A DNA stretch of 14,684 nt from an uncultured Clostridia bacterium (GTDB taxonomy: Bacteria > Bacillota > Clostridia > TANB77 > CAG-508): positions 1 to 14,684 of the forward strand of contig CAKOZB010000024.1 of the NCBI GenBank assembly GCA_934131055.1, written 5' to 3'. This document shows, one piece after another, positions 14,623 to 14,684 of the stretch (positions within the stretch are counted from its first letter, which is position 1; every line of letters begins with the position of its first letter). The position numbers were made by a program, and so were the translations under genes. The notes beneath the pieces are model-generated. The model made no database searches and was not told where the DNA came from. It worked only from the letters and a program-made list of their open reading frames with translations.

Positions 14623-14684
14623 AAGAATGTACCGAGAAACGAGTGAAAATAATAAATATTTTTAGAACGTAAATTAGTAAAAAT

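Overview
This is an AT-rich, low-GC Gram-positive window, best fitting an endospore-forming lineage of Clostridia. The evidence is the order murA-divIB-two DUF881 genes-sbp-ftsA-ftsZ-spoIIGA-sigE-sigG-ylmC. It matches the cell-division and early sporulation cluster of Bacillus and Clostridium, though murG, murB and the other mur genes are absent next to divIB. All recognised genes lie on the + strand. TTG and GTG starts are common.

Positions 1-4640 are accessory DNA. The tail of an unknown gene is followed closely by a large SF2 helicase with four tandem C-terminal repeats and by a small charged protein of unknown function. Next comes a two-gene unit with its own promoter: a ComF/OPRT-like phosphoribosyltransferase followed by a SLOG/DprA-like nucleotide-binding protein. 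An identical 24-base terminator hairpin sits before and after this two-gene unit, so it looks like a separable module. A nucleotide-centred conflict or stress system is possible but unproven.

Positions 4641-11667 hold wall-synthesis and division genes. murA makes the first committed peptidoglycan precursor. divIB, the two DUF881 membrane proteins and sbp follow with almost no gaps. ftsA and ftsZ have their own upstream region, which carries three tandem 11-bp A-tract repeats. A strong terminator closes ftsZ.

Positions 11668-14550 are the spoIIG-type sporulation region. A promoter with a long (21 bp) spacer and a 0A-like box precedes spoIIGA (the pro-sigma-E protease), sigE, sigG and ylmC. 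sigE carries a one-base frameshift at about 12945-12948; everything on either side is well conserved. The sigE-sigG gap holds a sigma-F/sigma-G-type promoter built into the left arm of a hairpin whose right arm contains the sigG ribosome binding site. Read-through mRNA should therefore be translationally silenced, while mRNA from the local promoter should not. A second hairpin covers the ylmC ribosome binding site. The window ends with a strong vegetative promoter for a gene outside it.

The strongest leads are the sigE frameshift, the promoter-in-hairpin layout before sigG, and the terminator-flanked phosphoribosyltransferase-SLOG pair. No complete new system is proven by sequence alone.
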